Part shown: positions 13,902 through 13,979 of the stretch, in pieces
Numbering within the stretch: the stretch's first letter is position 1
Layout: every line of letters begins with the position of its first letter
Source: CAZLPY01 sp964561525
GTDB taxonomy: Bacteria; Patescibacteriota; UBA1384; CAJBMM01
Reading direction: 5' to 3'
DNA: 13,979 nt
Assembly (NCBI GenBank): GCA_964561525.1
Contig: CAZLPY010000022.1
Span: 1-13,979, forward strand
Translations under genes and position numbers: made by a program
Notes under the pieces: generated by a model
What the model saw: only the letters and a program-made list of their open reading frames with translations
Told to the model about the DNA's origin: nothing
Database searches by the model: none

Positions 13902-13979
13902 TGCTCTACTGTATGAGACAAATCTGAAAATAGCCTGAGTAAGTGGTTCTCAGCTAATATTCAGCGTATATGCTATACT
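13902..13979 (-). promoter_or_regulatory. Upstream region of the flavin operon
   Basis: These 78 bases should carry the operon promoter on the minus strand, but no convincing -35/-10 pair is visible. A short inverted repeat CTGAG/CTCAG (13935-13939 with 13949-13953, nine-base loop) and AT-rich stretches are all I can point to. The region may also serve a gene outside the window. Confidence 0.2.

Noticed and set aside
1..13979. CRISPR array, tRNA genes, insertion-sequence ends
   Set aside because: I saw no regularly spaced repeats, no tRNA-like cloverleaf, and no transposase or terminal inverted repeats.

Overview
The window reads as a chromosomal segment of a small-genome bacterium, most likely a Candidatus Saccharibacteria (TM7) or related Patescibacteria member. 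This is an inference from gene content: a secreted thermonuclease with a C-terminal 'sunset'-type module, a membrane RnfD/NqrB-like protein fused to a ferredoxin reductase, ApbE, and many membrane-anchored proteins with Ser/Pro/Thr-rich stalks. TGA acts as a normal stop in several confident genes, so the UGA-recoded SR1/Gracilibacteria code does not apply. Strong AGGAG-type Shine-Dalgarno (SD) sites, short gaps and ATGA overlaps fit compact bacterial operons.

Layout. Positions 1-490 hold the start of an unrecognised minus-strand gene running off the left edge and an intergenic stretch unusually rich in hairpins. Positions 521-2033 (+) encode two membrane-anchored extracellular proteins with related N-termini; the second is a staphylococcal-nuclease-type thermonuclease, apparently preceded by a 14-codon coupled leader. 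A minus-strand helical DNA-binding-like gene (2063-2542) faces them. Positions 2688-5865 (+) carry five small enzyme genes: DJ-1/PfpI, DUF1801, RibD-C/DHFR-like reductase, SRPBCC and aldo/keto reductase. Positions 5866-6134 hold what looks like a frameshifted small-gene remnant and a 14-base match to the 16S rRNA 530 loop. Positions 6135-7639 (+) are two overlapping membrane-protein genes: a UPF0104/LPG-synthase-type flippase-like protein and a four-helix membrane protein. Positions 7648-11087 hold a divergent pair of exported proteins with look-alike signal anchors. The larger has internal beta-type repeats and a C-terminal caspase-fold (clan CD) peptidase-like domain. Positions 11110-13901 (-) are a tight three-gene flavin electron-transfer operon.

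How they work together. The flavin operon encodes a coherent path: the RnfD-like/FNR fusion would take electrons from cytosolic NAD(P)H and pass them through the membrane, and ApbE would attach FMN to the SGAT threonine of the anchored FMN-binding protein. The thermonuclease could degrade external DNA for nucleotide scavenging, an attractive role in an epibiont. The best candidates for something undescribed are the 848-residue exported caspase-like protein with its divergent partner (8437-11087) and the hairpin-dense region at 304-490.
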